From Xanthomonas sp. DAR 34887 (GTDB lineage: Bacteria > Pseudomonadota > Gammaproteobacteria > Xanthomonadales > Xanthomonadaceae), in NCBI RefSeq assembly GCF_041245805.1, contig NZ_CP162490.1, positions 2,891,001 to 2,955,000 on the forward strand: a DNA stretch of 64,000 nucleotides, given 5' to 3'. Below the pieces are notes generated by a model, which was given only the letters and a program-made list of their open reading frames with translations, was not told the origin of the DNA and did not search any database. The position numbers and the translations under genes were made by a program. Positions 1-9,102 of the stretch are shown here, piece by piece (position 1 is the first letter of the stretch; the number at the start of each line of letters is the position of its first letter).

Positions 1-299
1 AATGGGTGACGGTGGCGCGGTGGATCTTGGTCTTCAACAGGCTCAGTTGCATGCTTGCGGTACTGCGGTGGGGAAAGGCGCGCAGTTTAACAGCCGGGGG
101 GTTAAGCGGCAGTGGCAGCGAGGCTTGGCGACAGGTGCGCGGCCTTGTCCGATGCGCGTCCCGGCATGCCGACCGCAGGACACGCTTTGGCTGCACGATG
201 CGGCAATGCGCGCTGCGAGCGACACCGACCGCGGCCGGCCGAGCAGCGGGCCCCGCGGTCTGGACAACGACGAAGCGGCTGGCCTGATGGCTTCGCACA

Positions 300-683
300 C
301 AGTCGGGGCTGAAGCCCCTCCCACAGTGCACCCAGCCGGCTCGCGCATGTCCCTGCAGGAGCGGCTTCAGCCGCGACGACGGAGCGGCGGGCTCGCCGGG
401 GCGTCGGACACAGTCGGGGCTGAAGCCCCTCCCACAGTGCACCCAGCCGGCTCGCGCATATCCCTGTAGGAGCGGCTTCAGCCGCGACGACGAAGCGGCG
501 GGCTCGCCGGCGTCGGCACAGTCGGGGCGAAGCTCCTCCCACAGTGCAACGAGCCGGCTCACAGCAAGCGGCTTCAGCCGCGACAGGGCCTACCGAGCGT
601 GCCTGTCGCGGCTGGAGCCGCTCCTACAGTGCACCCAGCCGCTCACAGCGACCTGTGCGGGAGCGCTCCAGCCGCGACGCGCG
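300..683. repeat. Tandem REP-like repeat array in a 768-bp spacer
   Basis: A unit of about 110 bp repeats head to tail from positions 300, 411 and 519, the third copy being partial and diverged. Each unit holds two short palindromes: one built on GGGGCTGAAGCCCC followed by TCCCACAG, and one built on AGGAGCGGCTTCAGCCGCGAC. Further single copies in either orientation follow near 605-637 and 658-683. The sequence matches REP-type extragenic palindromes common in Xanthomonas and Stenotrophomonas. The rest of 1-768 shows no gene I can support; the reading frames across it consist of repeat translation. It lies downstream of panC and could act as a transcript end or a substrate for a REP-associated transposase. 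Confidence 0.8.
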
Positions 684-768
684 AAGCCGACCGGCACTCC
701 GCCGCCTTCGACCACAGCCGGCACGGTGCCGGCAGCAGCGCCACGGCAGCCACTGCGCGCCGCCGCGC

Positions 769-1608
769 TCAGAACTCCAGATTGTCGATCAACCGGGTGC
801 GCCCCAGGCGCGCGGCGATCAAGGCCACGCGCGGGCCTTCCTGGTCCTGCGGCTCGCTCAGGTCGGGCAGGCGCAGCACGGTGTAGTCGACCTCGAAGCC
901 GGCCTGCTGCAACTGCCTGGTCGCCGCCGCCTCGACCTCGGCGCGCGGACGCCCGGCGATATGCCCGTCGCGCATCGCCAGCAACGTCTGCCGGATCTGC
1001 GCCGCGCGCGGCCGCTCTTCGGCCGACAGGTACTGGTTGCGCGAACTCATCGCCAGGCCGTCGGCCTCGCGCACGATGCCGCCGCCCAGAATTTCGATCG
1101 GGAACGCCAGGTCGGCGACCATCTGCCGGATCACCGCCAGTTGCTGGTAGTCCTTCTTGCCGAACGCGGCCAGGTCCGGCTGCACCTGGTTGAACAGGCG
1201 CGCGACCACGGTGCACACGCCATCGAAATGGCCAGGCCGGCAGGCGCCTTCCAGCACTTCGCTGACGCCCGGCGTATGCATGCGCAGCGCCAGCTCCACG
1301 CCCAGCGGATACATGCTTTCCACCGTCGGCAGCCACAGCACGTCGCAGCCGGCGCCTTCCAGGCCGCTGGTGTCGGCCTCGGGCGTGCGCGGGTAGCGGG
1401 TGAAGTCCTCGTTCGGGCCGAACTGGGTCGGGTTGACGAACACGCTGGACACCACCCGGTCGGCGTATTGCCGGGCCAGCATCACCAGCGAGAAATGCCC
1501 GGCATGCAGGTTGCCCATGGTCGGCACGAAGGCCACGCGCAGGCCCTGCCGCTTCCAGCCGGAAACGACGGCGCGCAGCCGGGCCAGGTCGGTGATGGTC
1601 TCGATCAT
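769..1608 (-). CDS. panC: Pantothenate synthetase
   Basis: PanC condenses pantoate with beta-alanine using ATP, the last step of pantothenate (vitamin B5) synthesis in the cytoplasm. The 279-residue length fits the family. The nucleotidyl-transferase signature [11 protein letters not shown] lies near residue 30, and a degenerate KMSKS-like SSRNQYL follows near residue 180. I chose the ATG at 1608 because the protein then begins with the family-typical METI-like stretch and because it overlaps the panB stop by four bases (ATGA), a sign of translational coupling. It is the last gene of the pcnB-folK-panB-panC unit and runs into the REP array. Identification is by well-known motifs and gene order. 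Confidence 0.96.
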   Translation of the reverse strand: MIETITDLARLRAVVSGWKRQGLRVAFVPTMGNLHAGHFSLVMLARQYADRVVSSVFVNPTQFGPNEDFTRYPRTPEADTSGLEGAGCDVLWLPTVESMYPLGVELALRMHTPGVSEVLEGACRPGHFDGVCTVVARLFNQVQPDLAAFGKKDYQQLAVIRQMVADLAFPIEILGGGIVREADGLAMSSRNQYLSAEERPRAAQIRQTLLAMRDGHIAGRPRAEVEAAATRQLQQAGFEVDYTVLRLPDLSEPQDQEGPRVALIAARLGRTRLIDNLEF

Positions 1609-2423
1609 TTGGCGTAGGCGTGTTCGGCGTCGGGGAAGGTGCCGGCGCGTACCGCGTCGGCGTAGGCGCGCACGGCGCCGGCGATGGAGCCGCCTTCGGC
1701 CAGGAAGTCCTTGACGAAGCGCGGCCGCCGGTGGCCGCTGTCCAGGCCCAGGAAGTCGTGCAGCACCAGCACCTGGCCGTCGCAATCGGGGCCGGCACCG
1801 ATGCCGATGGTGGGGATGTCGATCGCGGCGGTGATCCGCGCGGCCAGCGGCGACGGCACGCATTCCAGCACCAGCAGCGCAGCGCCGGCTTCAGCCACCG
1901 CCTTGGCATCGGCGAGCAATTTGGCCGCGGCCGCTTCCTCGCGGCCCTGGATCTTGTAGCCGCCGAAGGTCAGCACCGACTGCGGGGTCAGGCCCAGGTG
2001 CGAACACACCGGGATGTCGCGCTCGCTGAGGAAGCGGATCACCTCCAGCTTGTGCCCGGCGCCCTCCAGCTTGACCATCTCTGCGCCGGCCTGCAGCAGT
2101 CGGGTCGCCGCGTCCAGCGCGCGCTCGGGGGTGGCGTCGGACTGGAACGGCAGGTCGGCCACCAGCAGCGCGCGCTGCAGCACCCGCGCCACCGCGGCGG
2201 TGTGGTAGACGATGTCGTCCACGGTCACCGGCAGGGTCGAGTCGTGGCCCTGCACCACCATGCCCAGCGAATCGCCGATCAGGATCAGGTCCACGCCGTT
2301 GGCGTCGAACGCGCGCGCGAAGCCGGCGTCGTAGGCGGTCAGCATCACCAGCTTCTGCTGGCGGCGCTTGGCCTCGGCCAGGGCGGGAACGGTCCAGGGC
2401 TTGCTGTCGGCGTGGCTGCTCAT
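1605..2423 (-). CDS. panB: 3-methyl-2-oxobutanoate hydroxymethyltransferase
   Basis: PanB makes ketopantoate from ketoisovalerate and methylene-tetrahydrofolate, the first committed step toward pantothenate. The 272-residue frame carries [18 protein letters not shown] near residue 50, the folate/metal-binding LVLECVP segment and the [18 protein letters not shown] motif, all typical of the family. The frame is open about 32 codons further upstream, but the ATG at 2423 gives the usual length and leaves a 31-base gap after folK. It overlaps panC by four bases. Folate enzymes upstream (folK) and pantothenate enzymes downstream form one co-directional group. No unusual residue was noticed. Confidence 0.96.
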   Translation of the reverse strand: MSSHADSKPWTVPALAEAKRRQQKLVMLTAYDAGFARAFDANGVDLILIGDSLGMVVQGHDSTLPVTVDDIVYHTAAVARVLQRALLVADLPFQSDATPERALDAATRLLQAGAEMVKLEGAGHKLEVIRFLSERDIPVCSHLGLTPQSVLTFGGYKIQGREEAAAAKLLADAKAVAEAGAALLVLECVPSPLAARITAAIDIPTIGIGAGPDCDGQVLVLHDFLGLDSGHRRPRFVKDFLAEGGSIAGAVRAYADAVRAGTFPDAEHAYAK

Positions 2424-2454
2424 AAGCTCATGCGGTGCGGTGATAAGCCGAGCA

Positions 2455-2967
2455 TTATCTACCGATTGCCACGATCCCGTCGGTTTCGATGCGGTCACGT
2501 ATGTCACGCACCGTTCCATGGCCGGGGATGACCGCCTCGGCGGCGATCTCGGCCAGCGGCAGCAAGGCGAAGCCGCGCTGGTGCAGGTGCGGATGCGGTA
2601 CCTGCAGCCCGGGCACGTCGATCACCGCCTCGGCAAACAGCAACAGGTCCAGGTCCAGGGTGCGCGGGCCCCAGCGCTCGCCGGGCGCGCGTTGGCGGCC
2701 GTGGCGGGCTTCCAGCGCCAGCAGCGCCTGCAGCAGCTCCAGCGCCGGCAGCGCGGTGCTGAGCACGGCCGCGGCATTGATGAAGTCCGGCTGCGCCTGG
2801 TTGCCCCAGGCCGGGCTGCGGTACAGCTGCGAGGCGCGCAGCAGACGCGTGTGCGGAAGCGTATCCAGCTCGGCGATGGCCGCGCGCAGGGTGGCGGCCG
2901 CATCGCCAAGGTTGCCGCCCAGGCCGATGCAGGCCTGCACCGGCGCGGGACCAGGCGACACGCTCAC
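2455..2967 (-). CDS. folK: 2-amino-4-hydroxy-6-hydroxymethyldihydropteridine pyrophosphokinase
   Basis: FolK (HPPK) transfers pyrophosphate from ATP to 6-hydroxymethyl-dihydropterin in folate synthesis. The 170-residue protein starts into the GLGGNLGD motif about 15 residues in, then has [14 protein letters not shown] and [16 protein letters not shown], the classic HPPK signatures. The best start is a GTG at 2967 that overlaps the pcnB stop (GTGA), implying coupling; a second in-frame GTG lies two codons later. No ATG is available before the first motif. It sits between pcnB and panB, an arrangement common in gammaproteobacteria. Confidence 0.94.
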   Translation of the reverse strand: MSVSPGPAPVQACIGLGGNLGDAAATLRAAIAELDTLPHTRLLRASQLYRSPAWGNQAQPDFINAAAVLSTALPALELLQALLALEARHGRQRAPGERWGPRTLDLDLLLFAEAVIDVPGLQVPHPHLHQRGFALLPLAEIAAEAVIPGHGTVRDIRDRIETDGIVAIGR

Positions 2968-4307
2968 TCCGCCGGTGCGCCGGCATCCGGACGCCGGCGC
3001 CGGCGCCGGCGGCGCTTGGGGGTTTCCTCGCTGTCGGCCGGGGCCATCGCCACCTCGTCGCCGACGTAGTCGATCTCCGGGTCGAAGCCGCGTGGCGGCG
3101 GCGCGTAGCCGGGCTGCTGCTGCAGTTCGCGCCAGTAGGCGATATCGGCCTCGTGCTCGGCCGAGGCCGACTGGCGCAGGATCAGGAAATCGAACGCGGC
3201 GCGGAAGCGCGGATGCGACAGCGTGCGCACCACCCGCTTCTTCTGCCGCGAGGTGAAGCGCGACTGCAGCAGCCAGATCTCCTGCATCGGCAGCGAGAAG
3301 CGCCGCGGCAGCGCGACCGTGCTCAGCTGGTGCAGGGTCACCCGGTCGGCGGCGCGGCGCTGCGCTTCTTCCAGCTGCATGCCCTGCTTCTGCAGCGCCA
3401 TCAGCGCGCGGCAATAGGCCGGCCACAGCAACAGCGCGAACAGGAACGCCGGCGACACCGGCTCGTCGTTGGCCACGCGCGCATCGGTGTTGCGCAGGCC
3501 TTCGATCAGCATCCGCCGCAGCGCGCCGCTGCGGTTGGACTTGAGCGCCGCGGCGCTCTCCGGGAACAGCGCGGCGAGCAGGCCGTAGCGTTCCAGGCCT
3601 TCGAAACTGGCCACGCCATCGCCGGACAGGAACAGCTTGAGCACTTCCTCGAACAGCCGTGCCGGCGCCGCTTCGGCCAGCAGCCCGGCCAGGCGCGGAA
3701 TCGGTTCGGCGGTGGCCGCTTCGATCTCGAAGTCCAGCTTGGCGGCCAGGCGCACCGCGCGCAGCATGCGCACCGGGTCTTCGCGATAGCGCTGCTCGGG
3801 ATCGCCGATCAGGCGCATCAGCCGCGCCTGCACGTCGGCGAAGCCGCCGGTGTAGTCGCGCACCGAGAAATCCTCGATCGCGTAGTACAGCGCGTTGCAG
3901 GTGAAGTCGCGGCGCACCGCGTCGTCCTCGATGCTGCCGTAGACGTTGTCGCGGACCAGGCGGCCGTTGTCGAGCTCGCGGTCGCCGCTGCCGTCGTCGA
4001 CGTTGGCGCGGAACGTGGCCACTTCGATGATCTCGCGGCCGTAGACGACGTGCGCCAGGCGGAAGCGGCGGCCGATCAGGCGGCAGTTGCGGAACAGCTG
4101 CTTGACCTGTTCGGGGGTGGCGTCGGTGGCGACGTCGAAGTCCTTGGGCTGCAGTTCGACCAGCAGGTCGCGGACCGCGCCGCCGACCAGGTACGCGCCG
4201 AAGCCGGCTTCGCGCAGCCGGTACAGCACGCGCAGCGCATTGGGACTGATGTCCTTGCGCGAAACGTTGTGCTGATCGCGTGGGATCAGTTGCAGAGTGA
4301 ACGGCAC
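2964..4307 (-). CDS. pcnB: Poly(A) polymerase I
   Basis: PcnB adds poly(A) tails to RNA 3' ends and so promotes decay. The 447-residue protein has the nucleotidyltransferase signature LVGGAVRDLLVELQPKDFDV near residue 40, the tRNA-nucleotidyltransferase/poly(A) polymerase family head, followed by the DFTCNALYY and REDPVRMLRAVR segments. Family separation from the CCA-adding enzyme rests on length and on the neighbouring folK. The C-terminus is unusual to the eye: a run of eight arginines after a KR pair, then a short acidic/proline tail, probably an RNA-binding tail as in other members. It heads the pcnB-folK-panB-panC unit and is divergent from tRNA-Glu. Confidence 0.93.
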   Translation of the reverse strand: MPFTLQLIPRDQHNVSRKDISPNALRVLYRLREAGFGAYLVGGAVRDLLVELQPKDFDVATDATPEQVKQLFRNCRLIGRRFRLAHVVYGREIIEVATFRANVDDGSGDRELDNGRLVRDNVYGSIEDDAVRRDFTCNALYYAIEDFSVRDYTGGFADVQARLMRLIGDPEQRYREDPVRMLRAVRLAAKLDFEIEAATAEPIPRLAGLLAEAAPARLFEEVLKLFLSGDGVASFEGLERYGLLAALFPESAAALKSNRSGALRRMLIEGLRNTDARVANDEPVSPAFLFALLLWPAYCRALMALQKQGMQLEEAQRRAADRVTLHQLSTVALPRRFSLPMQEIWLLQSRFTSRQKKRVVRTLSHPRFRAAFDFLILRQSASAEHEADIAYWRELQQQPGYAPPPRGFDPEIDYVGDEVAMAPADSEETPKRRRRRRRRPDAGAPAE

Positions 4308-4353
4308 AGGAACTGGCGGATTGATGATGGCGCTTCCGTATCGAGTTGCGGGA

Positions 4354-4382
4354 TTGCCGCCGGGCGGCTAGCCCCATATACT
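4354..4382 (+). promoter_or_regulatory. Sigma-70-type promoter of tRNA-Glu
   Basis: TTGCCG at 4354-4359 and TATACT at 4377-4382 are separated by exactly 17 bases, and the tRNA begins 28 bases after the -10 box. This matches a housekeeping sigma-70 promoter well. It lies in the short divergent spacer between pcnB and the tRNA. Confidence 0.75.
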
Positions 4383-4410
4383 AGCGCCCTGCAATCGATG
4401 CGACCAACCT

Positions 4411-4485
4411 GCTCCCTTCGTCTAATGGTTAGGACGTGGCCCTCTCAAGGCTAAAACAGGGGTTCGAGCCCCCTAGGGAGCACCA
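4411..4485 (+). tRNA. tRNA-Glu (anticodon CTC)
   Basis: A full cloverleaf can be drawn. The acceptor stem pairs GCTCCCT with AGGGAGC, followed by A and an encoded CCA. The anticodon stem TGGCC/GGCTA closes a seven-base loop CTCTCAA that places CTC at positions 34-36. The T loop contains GGTTCGAGCC. The body resembles bacterial tRNA-Glu, with the same TCGTCTA start of the D arm. It is a single gene with its own promoter upstream and a terminator hairpin about 30 bases downstream. Confidence 0.93.
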
Positions 4486-4513
4486 TCGTCGCCTTGCCTG
4501 CAGCGAAAACCAC

Positions 4514-4539
4514 AAAAGCCCCGCCTTGGCGGGGCTTTT
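4514..4539 (+). terminator. Rho-independent terminator after tRNA-Glu
   Basis: AAAAGCCCCGCC, a two-base loop, then GGCGGGGCTTTT forms a strong GC hairpin with a T run on the plus strand and an A run on the other side, so it may act in both directions. Confidence 0.8.
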
Positions 4540-4712
4540 GCGTTGTGGGGCCGGACCCGGAGAGGGGTCCGCTCCCAACGGATGGCACAGGGCATTGCCG
4601 CGCCGGACCGGTCGGGACTATTCGTCCGGCTGAGGCAGCGTAGATATGCAGCCATGAAGTCCCATTGACATCAGACGCGGCGCGCCCGCTGCGCGCCGCG
4701 CCGGCAGCGGGC

Positions 4713-6140
4713 TCAGCCCTGCATCTGCTCCAGCTCGCGCCCCTTGGTCTCGTAGACGTACTTGAGCACGAAGAACACCGAAATTAACGCGGCCACGGTG
4801 TAGATGCCGTAGGCGCCGGCCAGGCCGATGCTGCCCAGCAGGATCGGGAACGACACGGTGATGGCGAAGTTCGAGGTCCACTGCGCCGCGCCCGCCACCG
4901 CCAGGCCGGAGCCGCGGATCTGGTTCGGGAACATCTCGCCCAGCATCACCCACATCACCGGGCCCCAGGACATGTTGAAGAAGATCACGTAGACGTTGGC
5001 CGCGATCAGCGCCAGCCGGCCCATGCCCGGCGACATCGCCAGCTTGCCGGCTTCGTCCAGCGAGGCGCTGGCGAAGGCCAGCGTGACCAGCGCCAGCGAC
5101 ACCGCCATGCCGGCCGAACCGATCCACAGCAACGGCTTGCGCCCGATCTTGTCGATCAGCAGCACGGTGATCAGGCAGGCGCCGATGCTCAGCGCGCCGG
5201 ACAGCACGTTGATCAGCAGCGAATCGCTTTCGGAGAAGCCGACCGCCTGCCACAGCACCGCGCCGTAGTAGAACACCACGTTGATGCCGACCAGCTGCTG
5301 GAAGGTGGCCAGGCCGATGCCGATCCACACGATCGGACGAACCTTGCCGGTGACCTTGCTGACCAGGTCCGACAGTTTGGGCTTGTGCTGGTCGGCCGCC
5401 AGCGAGGCGGAGATCTCGGTCAGCTTGGCCTGCGCCTCGCGTAGGCCGTACAGCTTGGTCAGCACCGCCAACGCATCCTCGCGGCGTCCCTTGACCACCA
5501 GGTAGCGCGGGCTTTCCGGGATCGCCAGCAACAGCAGCAGGAACAGCAGCGACGGAAACGCCTGCATCCAGAACATCCAGCGCCACGCGGCCTGGCCCAG
5601 CCACAGCGGCTCGGTCGAGGCGCTGGCAAGCTTGACCAGCACGTAGTTGCTCAGGAACGCGGTGAACAGGCCGCTGATGATGGCGATCTGCTGCACCGTG
5701 GCCAGACGCCCGCGGTAGCGCGCCGGCGCGACCTCGGCGATGTAGGCCGGCGACATCACGCTGGCCGCGCCGACCGCGAAGCCGCCCATGACCCGCGCGA
5801 AGACGAAGAACGCGGAGCTGTGCGATGCGCCGGCACCGAGCGCCGACAGCAGGAACAGCACCGCGGAGATGATCAGCACCGCACGCCGCCCGAGCCGGTC
5901 GGCCAGCCAGCCGGCGAAGAACGCGCCGATCGCGCAGCCCAGCAGCATCGAAGCGACCTCGAAGCCGGTGCCGGCGGCGCTGGAATGGAAGGTCTGCTTG
6001 AGCCCGTCGACGGTGCCGTTGATCACGCCGCTGTCGAAGCCGAACAGGAAACCGCCGATGGTGGCGACGCAACTGATGAGGATGATGAGGCGCGTGTTCT
6101 CGCCTGCGCCATGGGCGCGGTCTAGGGAGACGCTGGACAT
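4713..6140 (-). CDS. MFS sugar-proton symporter, probably for xylose
   Basis: A 475-residue major-facilitator protein of the sugar porter family, predicted to sit in the inner membrane with 12 helices and to import a sugar with protons. It shows GFLFGFDSGVINGTVDG in helix 1, the loop signature ADRLGRR, the inter-domain PESPRYLV motif near residue 210, and a second LIDKIGRKPLL repeat, all typical of XylE/GLUT-type porters. It is the last gene of the xyloglucan unit, 88 bases after xylA, so xylose is the likely substrate; glucose or galactose cannot be excluded by sequence. A GC-rich palindrome without a T run follows the stop near 4676-4700. Confidence 0.88.
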   Translation of the reverse strand: MSSVSLDRAHGAGENTRLIILISCVATIGGFLFGFDSGVINGTVDGLKQTFHSSAAGTGFEVASMLLGCAIGAFFAGWLADRLGRRAVLIISAVLFLLSALGAGASHSSAFFVFARVMGGFAVGAASVMSPAYIAEVAPARYRGRLATVQQIAIISGLFTAFLSNYVLVKLASASTEPLWLGQAAWRWMFWMQAFPSLLFLLLLLAIPESPRYLVVKGRREDALAVLTKLYGLREAQAKLTEISASLAADQHKPKLSDLVSKVTGKVRPIVWIGIGLATFQQLVGINVVFYYGAVLWQAVGFSESDSLLINVLSGALSIGACLITVLLIDKIGRKPLLWIGSAGMAVSLALVTLAFASASLDEAGKLAMSPGMGRLALIAANVYVIFFNMSWGPVMWVMLGEMFPNQIRGSGLAVAGAAQWTSNFAITVSFPILLGSIGLAGAYGIYTVAALISVFFVLKYVYETKGRELEQMQG

Positions 6141-6228
6141 TGAGTCACCTGGTGTCGTGCAGAAAGGAAGGCAGCCATCGGGGAGACGGCACGGCCGGCG
6201 GCAAGGGTGCCGCCGGCCGTCGCGCGCA

Positions 6229-7569
6229 TCAGCGGATCAGGTACTGGTTGATCAGGTTTTCGTAGGCTTCCTGGCGGCCGCTGACCTGCCTGGGCTCGCC
6301 GGCCTTGGCCGCGTGCGCCGCCAAGTCCGCCAGCGTGCTGCGGCCGGCCGCGAACGCCGCACCGGCGCCGCTGTCGAAGCTGCTGTAGCGCTGCGCCCGC
6401 CACTGCTCCAGCGGCGAGGACGTCAGCAGCGCATGGGCGACTTCCAGACCGCGCGCGAACGCGTCCATGCCGCCGATGTGGGCCAGGAACAGGTCCTGCG
6501 GATCGGACGACTCGCGCCGCACCTTTGCGTCGAAGTTCAGCCCGCCCGGCGCCAGCCCGCCCTGGCGCAGCACCACCAGCATCGCCCCGACCGTGTCGTA
6601 CAGGTCGGTCGGGAACTGGTCGGTGTCCCAGCCGTTCTGCGGGTTGCCGCGGTTGGCGTCGATGCTGCCCAGCAGGCCCGCATCGGACGCCACCTGCAGG
6701 TCGTGCTCGAAGCTGTGGCCCGACAGCGTGGCGTGGTTGGCCTCGATGTTGAGCTTGAAGTCCTGGTCCAGCCCATGCTGGCGCAGGAAACCGATCACCG
6801 TGGCGCTGTCGAAGTCGTACTGGTGCTTCATCGGCTCCATCGGCTTGGGCTCGATCAGGAAATTGCCGGTGAAGCCGATGCTGCGGCCGTAGTCGCGGGC
6901 GATGGTCAAAAAGCGCGCCATGTTGTCCTGCTCGCGCTTCATCTGCGTGTTGTGCAGGCTCGCATAGCCTTCGCGGCCGCCCCAGAACACATAGTTCTCG
7001 CCGCCCAGCTCCACCGTGGCCTCCAGCGCGGCCTTGACCTGCACCGCCGCGCGCGCGACCACGTCGAAGTCCGGATTGGTCGAGGCGCCATTCATGTAGC
7101 GCGGATGCGAGAACAGGTTGGCGGTGCCCCACAGCAGCTTGATGCCGGTGTCGGCCTGGCGCTGCTTGGCGATGCCGACCATGTGCTTGAGGTTCTTCTC
7201 GTACTGGCCGACGTCGTCGGCGTCCGGCGCCAGGTCGATGTCGTGGAAGCAGTAGTACGGCACGCCGAGCTTGGTGAAGAACTCGAACGCCGCATCGGCC
7301 TTGGCCTCGGCGCGGCCCAGCGCGTCGCTGCCGGCGTCCCACGGATAGGCACGCGTGCCCGGGCCGAACGGATCGGCGCCGTTGCCGCAGAAGCTGTGCC
7401 AGTACGCCACGGCGAAGCGCAGGTGCTCGGCCATGGTCTTGTCGCCGATGCGCTTGTTGGCGTCGTAGACCTTGAACGCGAGCGGGTTGTCCGAGGCCTT
7501 GCCTTCGAACGCGATGCGGCCGATGCCCGGGAAGTATTCCTTGGCGCCGATGTAGACGGAGTTGCTCAT
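6229..7569 (-). CDS. xylA: Xylose isomerase
   Basis: XylA interconverts D-xylose and D-xylulose in the cytoplasm. The 446-residue length marks the longer class II type. Metal- and substrate-binding motifs are intact: [42 protein letters not shown] and [18 protein letters not shown]. The ATG at 7569 starts a canonical N-terminus ([13 protein letters not shown]). It lies 39 bases after xylB and 88 bases before the symporter gene, all in one direction with the xyloglucan hydrolases. It would handle xylose freed by the GH31 enzyme encoded upstream. Confidence 0.97.
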   Translation of the reverse strand: MSNSVYIGAKEYFPGIGRIAFEGKASDNPLAFKVYDANKRIGDKTMAEHLRFAVAYWHSFCGNGADPFGPGTRAYPWDAGSDALGRAEAKADAAFEFFTKLGVPYYCFHDIDLAPDADDVGQYEKNLKHMVGIAKQRQADTGIKLLWGTANLFSHPRYMNGASTNPDFDVVARAAVQVKAALEATVELGGENYVFWGGREGYASLHNTQMKREQDNMARFLTIARDYGRSIGFTGNFLIEPKPMEPMKHQYDFDSATVIGFLRQHGLDQDFKLNIEANHATLSGHSFEHDLQVASDAGLLGSIDANRGNPQNGWDTDQFPTDLYDTVGAMLVVLRQGGLAPGGLNFDAKVRRESSDPQDLFLAHIGGMDAFARGLEVAHALLTSSPLEQWRAQRYSSFDSGAGAAFAAGRSTLADLAAHAAKAGEPRQVSGRQEAYENLINQYLIR

Positions 7570-7608
7570 GACGAAGTCCTGGTGTGCGTTTGCGGGGGAA
7601 AAAATGGA

Positions 7609-9102
7609 TCAGCCGGCGTAGAGCGGGCCAATGGCGTGCAAGTGCTTCAAGAAGGTCTGGTAGTGCGCCTGGTACTGCGCGCCGCGCTGCGCATCGGGCT
7701 GCGCCGACAGCGTCGCTTCGTCCTGCTGGTGCTGCAGCACCACGTCCGCCAGGCTGGCGTGGTCGCCCTGCGCGTGGCCGTCGGCCCACAGCGCCTGCAG
7801 CGCGGCGCCGAACGCGGCGCCTTCGGCCTGCGCCGGCACGTGCACCGGCAAGCCGAACAGGTCGGCGATCAGCTGCCGCCAGCCGGCGCTCTTGCTGCCG
7901 CCGCCGGTGACGTAGATCGAGTCGAACGCCAGCCCGGCATCGACGAAGGCGTCGAAGCCGTTGCGCAGGCTGTAGGTGGCGCCTTCCATCGCCGCGCGGT
8001 AGAAATGCGCCGGGGTGGTGTTGTGCAGGTCCATGCCGGTCATGCAGCCGCGCGCGGCCGGCAGGTTCGGGGTGCGCTCGCCGTTGAAGAACGGCAGCAG
8101 CACCAGCCCGCCGGCGCCGGGCGTGGTGGCGTCGAGCAAGGCCTCGCCCTGCCCGGTCTTGATCCCGAACAGGCGCGAGATGGTCTCGGTGGCCACGGTG
8201 CAGTTCATCGTGCAGATCAGCGGCAGCCAGCCGCCGCTGGACGAGCAGAACGCGGCCCAGCGCGCGGCATCGTCCACCACCGGCCGATCGGCGTAGGCGA
8301 ACAGCGTGCCGGAGGTGCCCAGGCTCATCGTCAGCCGCCCAGGCACCACGTTGCCGGTGCCGATCGCGGCCATCATGTTGTCGCCGCCGCCGGTGGCCAC
8401 ACGCACCTCGCGCGGCAGGCCCAGGGTCTGCGCCGCGGCCGCGGACAGGGCGAAGGTGGTCTCGGTCGGCACCAGCGGCGGCAGCGCCGCAGCCAGGTCG
8501 CGCTGCGGATCGATCGCCTGCAGCAGCGGCGCCGACCACTGCCGGGTGCGCACGTCCAGCCAGCCGCTGCCGGAGGCGTCGCCGACTTCGGTGTAGCGCT
8601 CGCCGGTGAGCCAGAAATTGACGTAGTCGTGCGGCAGCAGCACCGAGGTCATGCTGGCGTACGCGTCGCTGCGGTGCTTGCGCGTCCACGGCAGCTTGGA
8701 GGCGGTGTAGCCGGCCAGGATCGGGTTGCCGGCCAATGCAATGCAGCGTTGTTCGCCGCCGGCCGCCTGCATGATCTCCTCGCACTCCAGCTGGGTGCTG
8801 GTGTCGCACCACAGCTTGACCGGCGCGGTGACCTGGCCTTGCGCATCCACCGGCACGAAGCCGTGCTGCTGCCCGGATACCGAAATCGCGCGCACCTGCG
8901 CGCGCTGCTCGGCGCTCAGTGCGGCGAAGCAGGCGACGATGCCGTCGATCCACCACTGCGCCTGCTGCTCACGGGTGCCGTCGTCGCGGCTGATCAGTTC
9001 CAGTGCATGGCCGTGCGTGGCGACCACGCGCCGGCTATCCGCATCGTAGGCGAGCAGCTTGACGCTCTGCGTGCCTACGTCCAGGCCGATGTACAGACTC
9101 AT
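7609..9102 (-). CDS. xylB: Xylulokinase
   Basis: XylB phosphorylates D-xylulose to xylulose 5-phosphate for the pentose phosphate pathway. The 497-residue FGGY-family kinase begins GLDVGTQSVKLLAYD (phosphate loop) and carries LWCDTST, a GGGDNMMAAIG segment and the C-terminal YVTGGGSKSAGWRQLIADL ATP-binding signature. The frame extends further upstream, but the ATG at 9102 puts the phosphate loop at the N-terminus, as in the family, and overlaps the stop of the GH95 gene by four bases (ATGA). That coupling ties the kinase to a side-chain hydrolase of xyloglucan. Confidence 0.95.
   Translation of the reverse strand: MSLYIGLDVGTQSVKLLAYDADSRRVVATHGHALELISRDDGTREQQAQWWIDGIVACFAALSAEQRAQVRAISVSGQQHGFVPVDAQGQVTAPVKLWCDTSTQLECEEIMQAAGGEQRCIALAGNPILAGYTASKLPWTRKHRSDAYASMTSVLLPHDYVNFWLTGERYTEVGDASGSGWLDVRTRQWSAPLLQAIDPQRDLAAALPPLVPTETTFALSAAAAQTLGLPREVRVATGGGDNMMAAIGTGNVVPGRLTMSLGTSGTLFAYADRPVVDDAARWAAFCSSSGGWLPLICTMNCTVATETISRLFGIKTGQGEALLDATTPGAGGLVLLPFFNGERTPNLPAARGCMTGMDLHNTTPAHFYRAAMEGATYSLRNGFDAFVDAGLAFDSIYVTGGGSKSAGWRQLIADLFGLPVHVPAQAEGAAFGAALQALWADGHAQGDHASLADVVLQHQQDEATLSAQPDAQRGAQYQAHYQTFLKHLHAIGPLYAG

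Noticed and set aside
300..640. Possible CRISPR array
   Set aside because: Units are about 110 bp, directly adjacent and palindromic, with no unique spacers and no cas genes.
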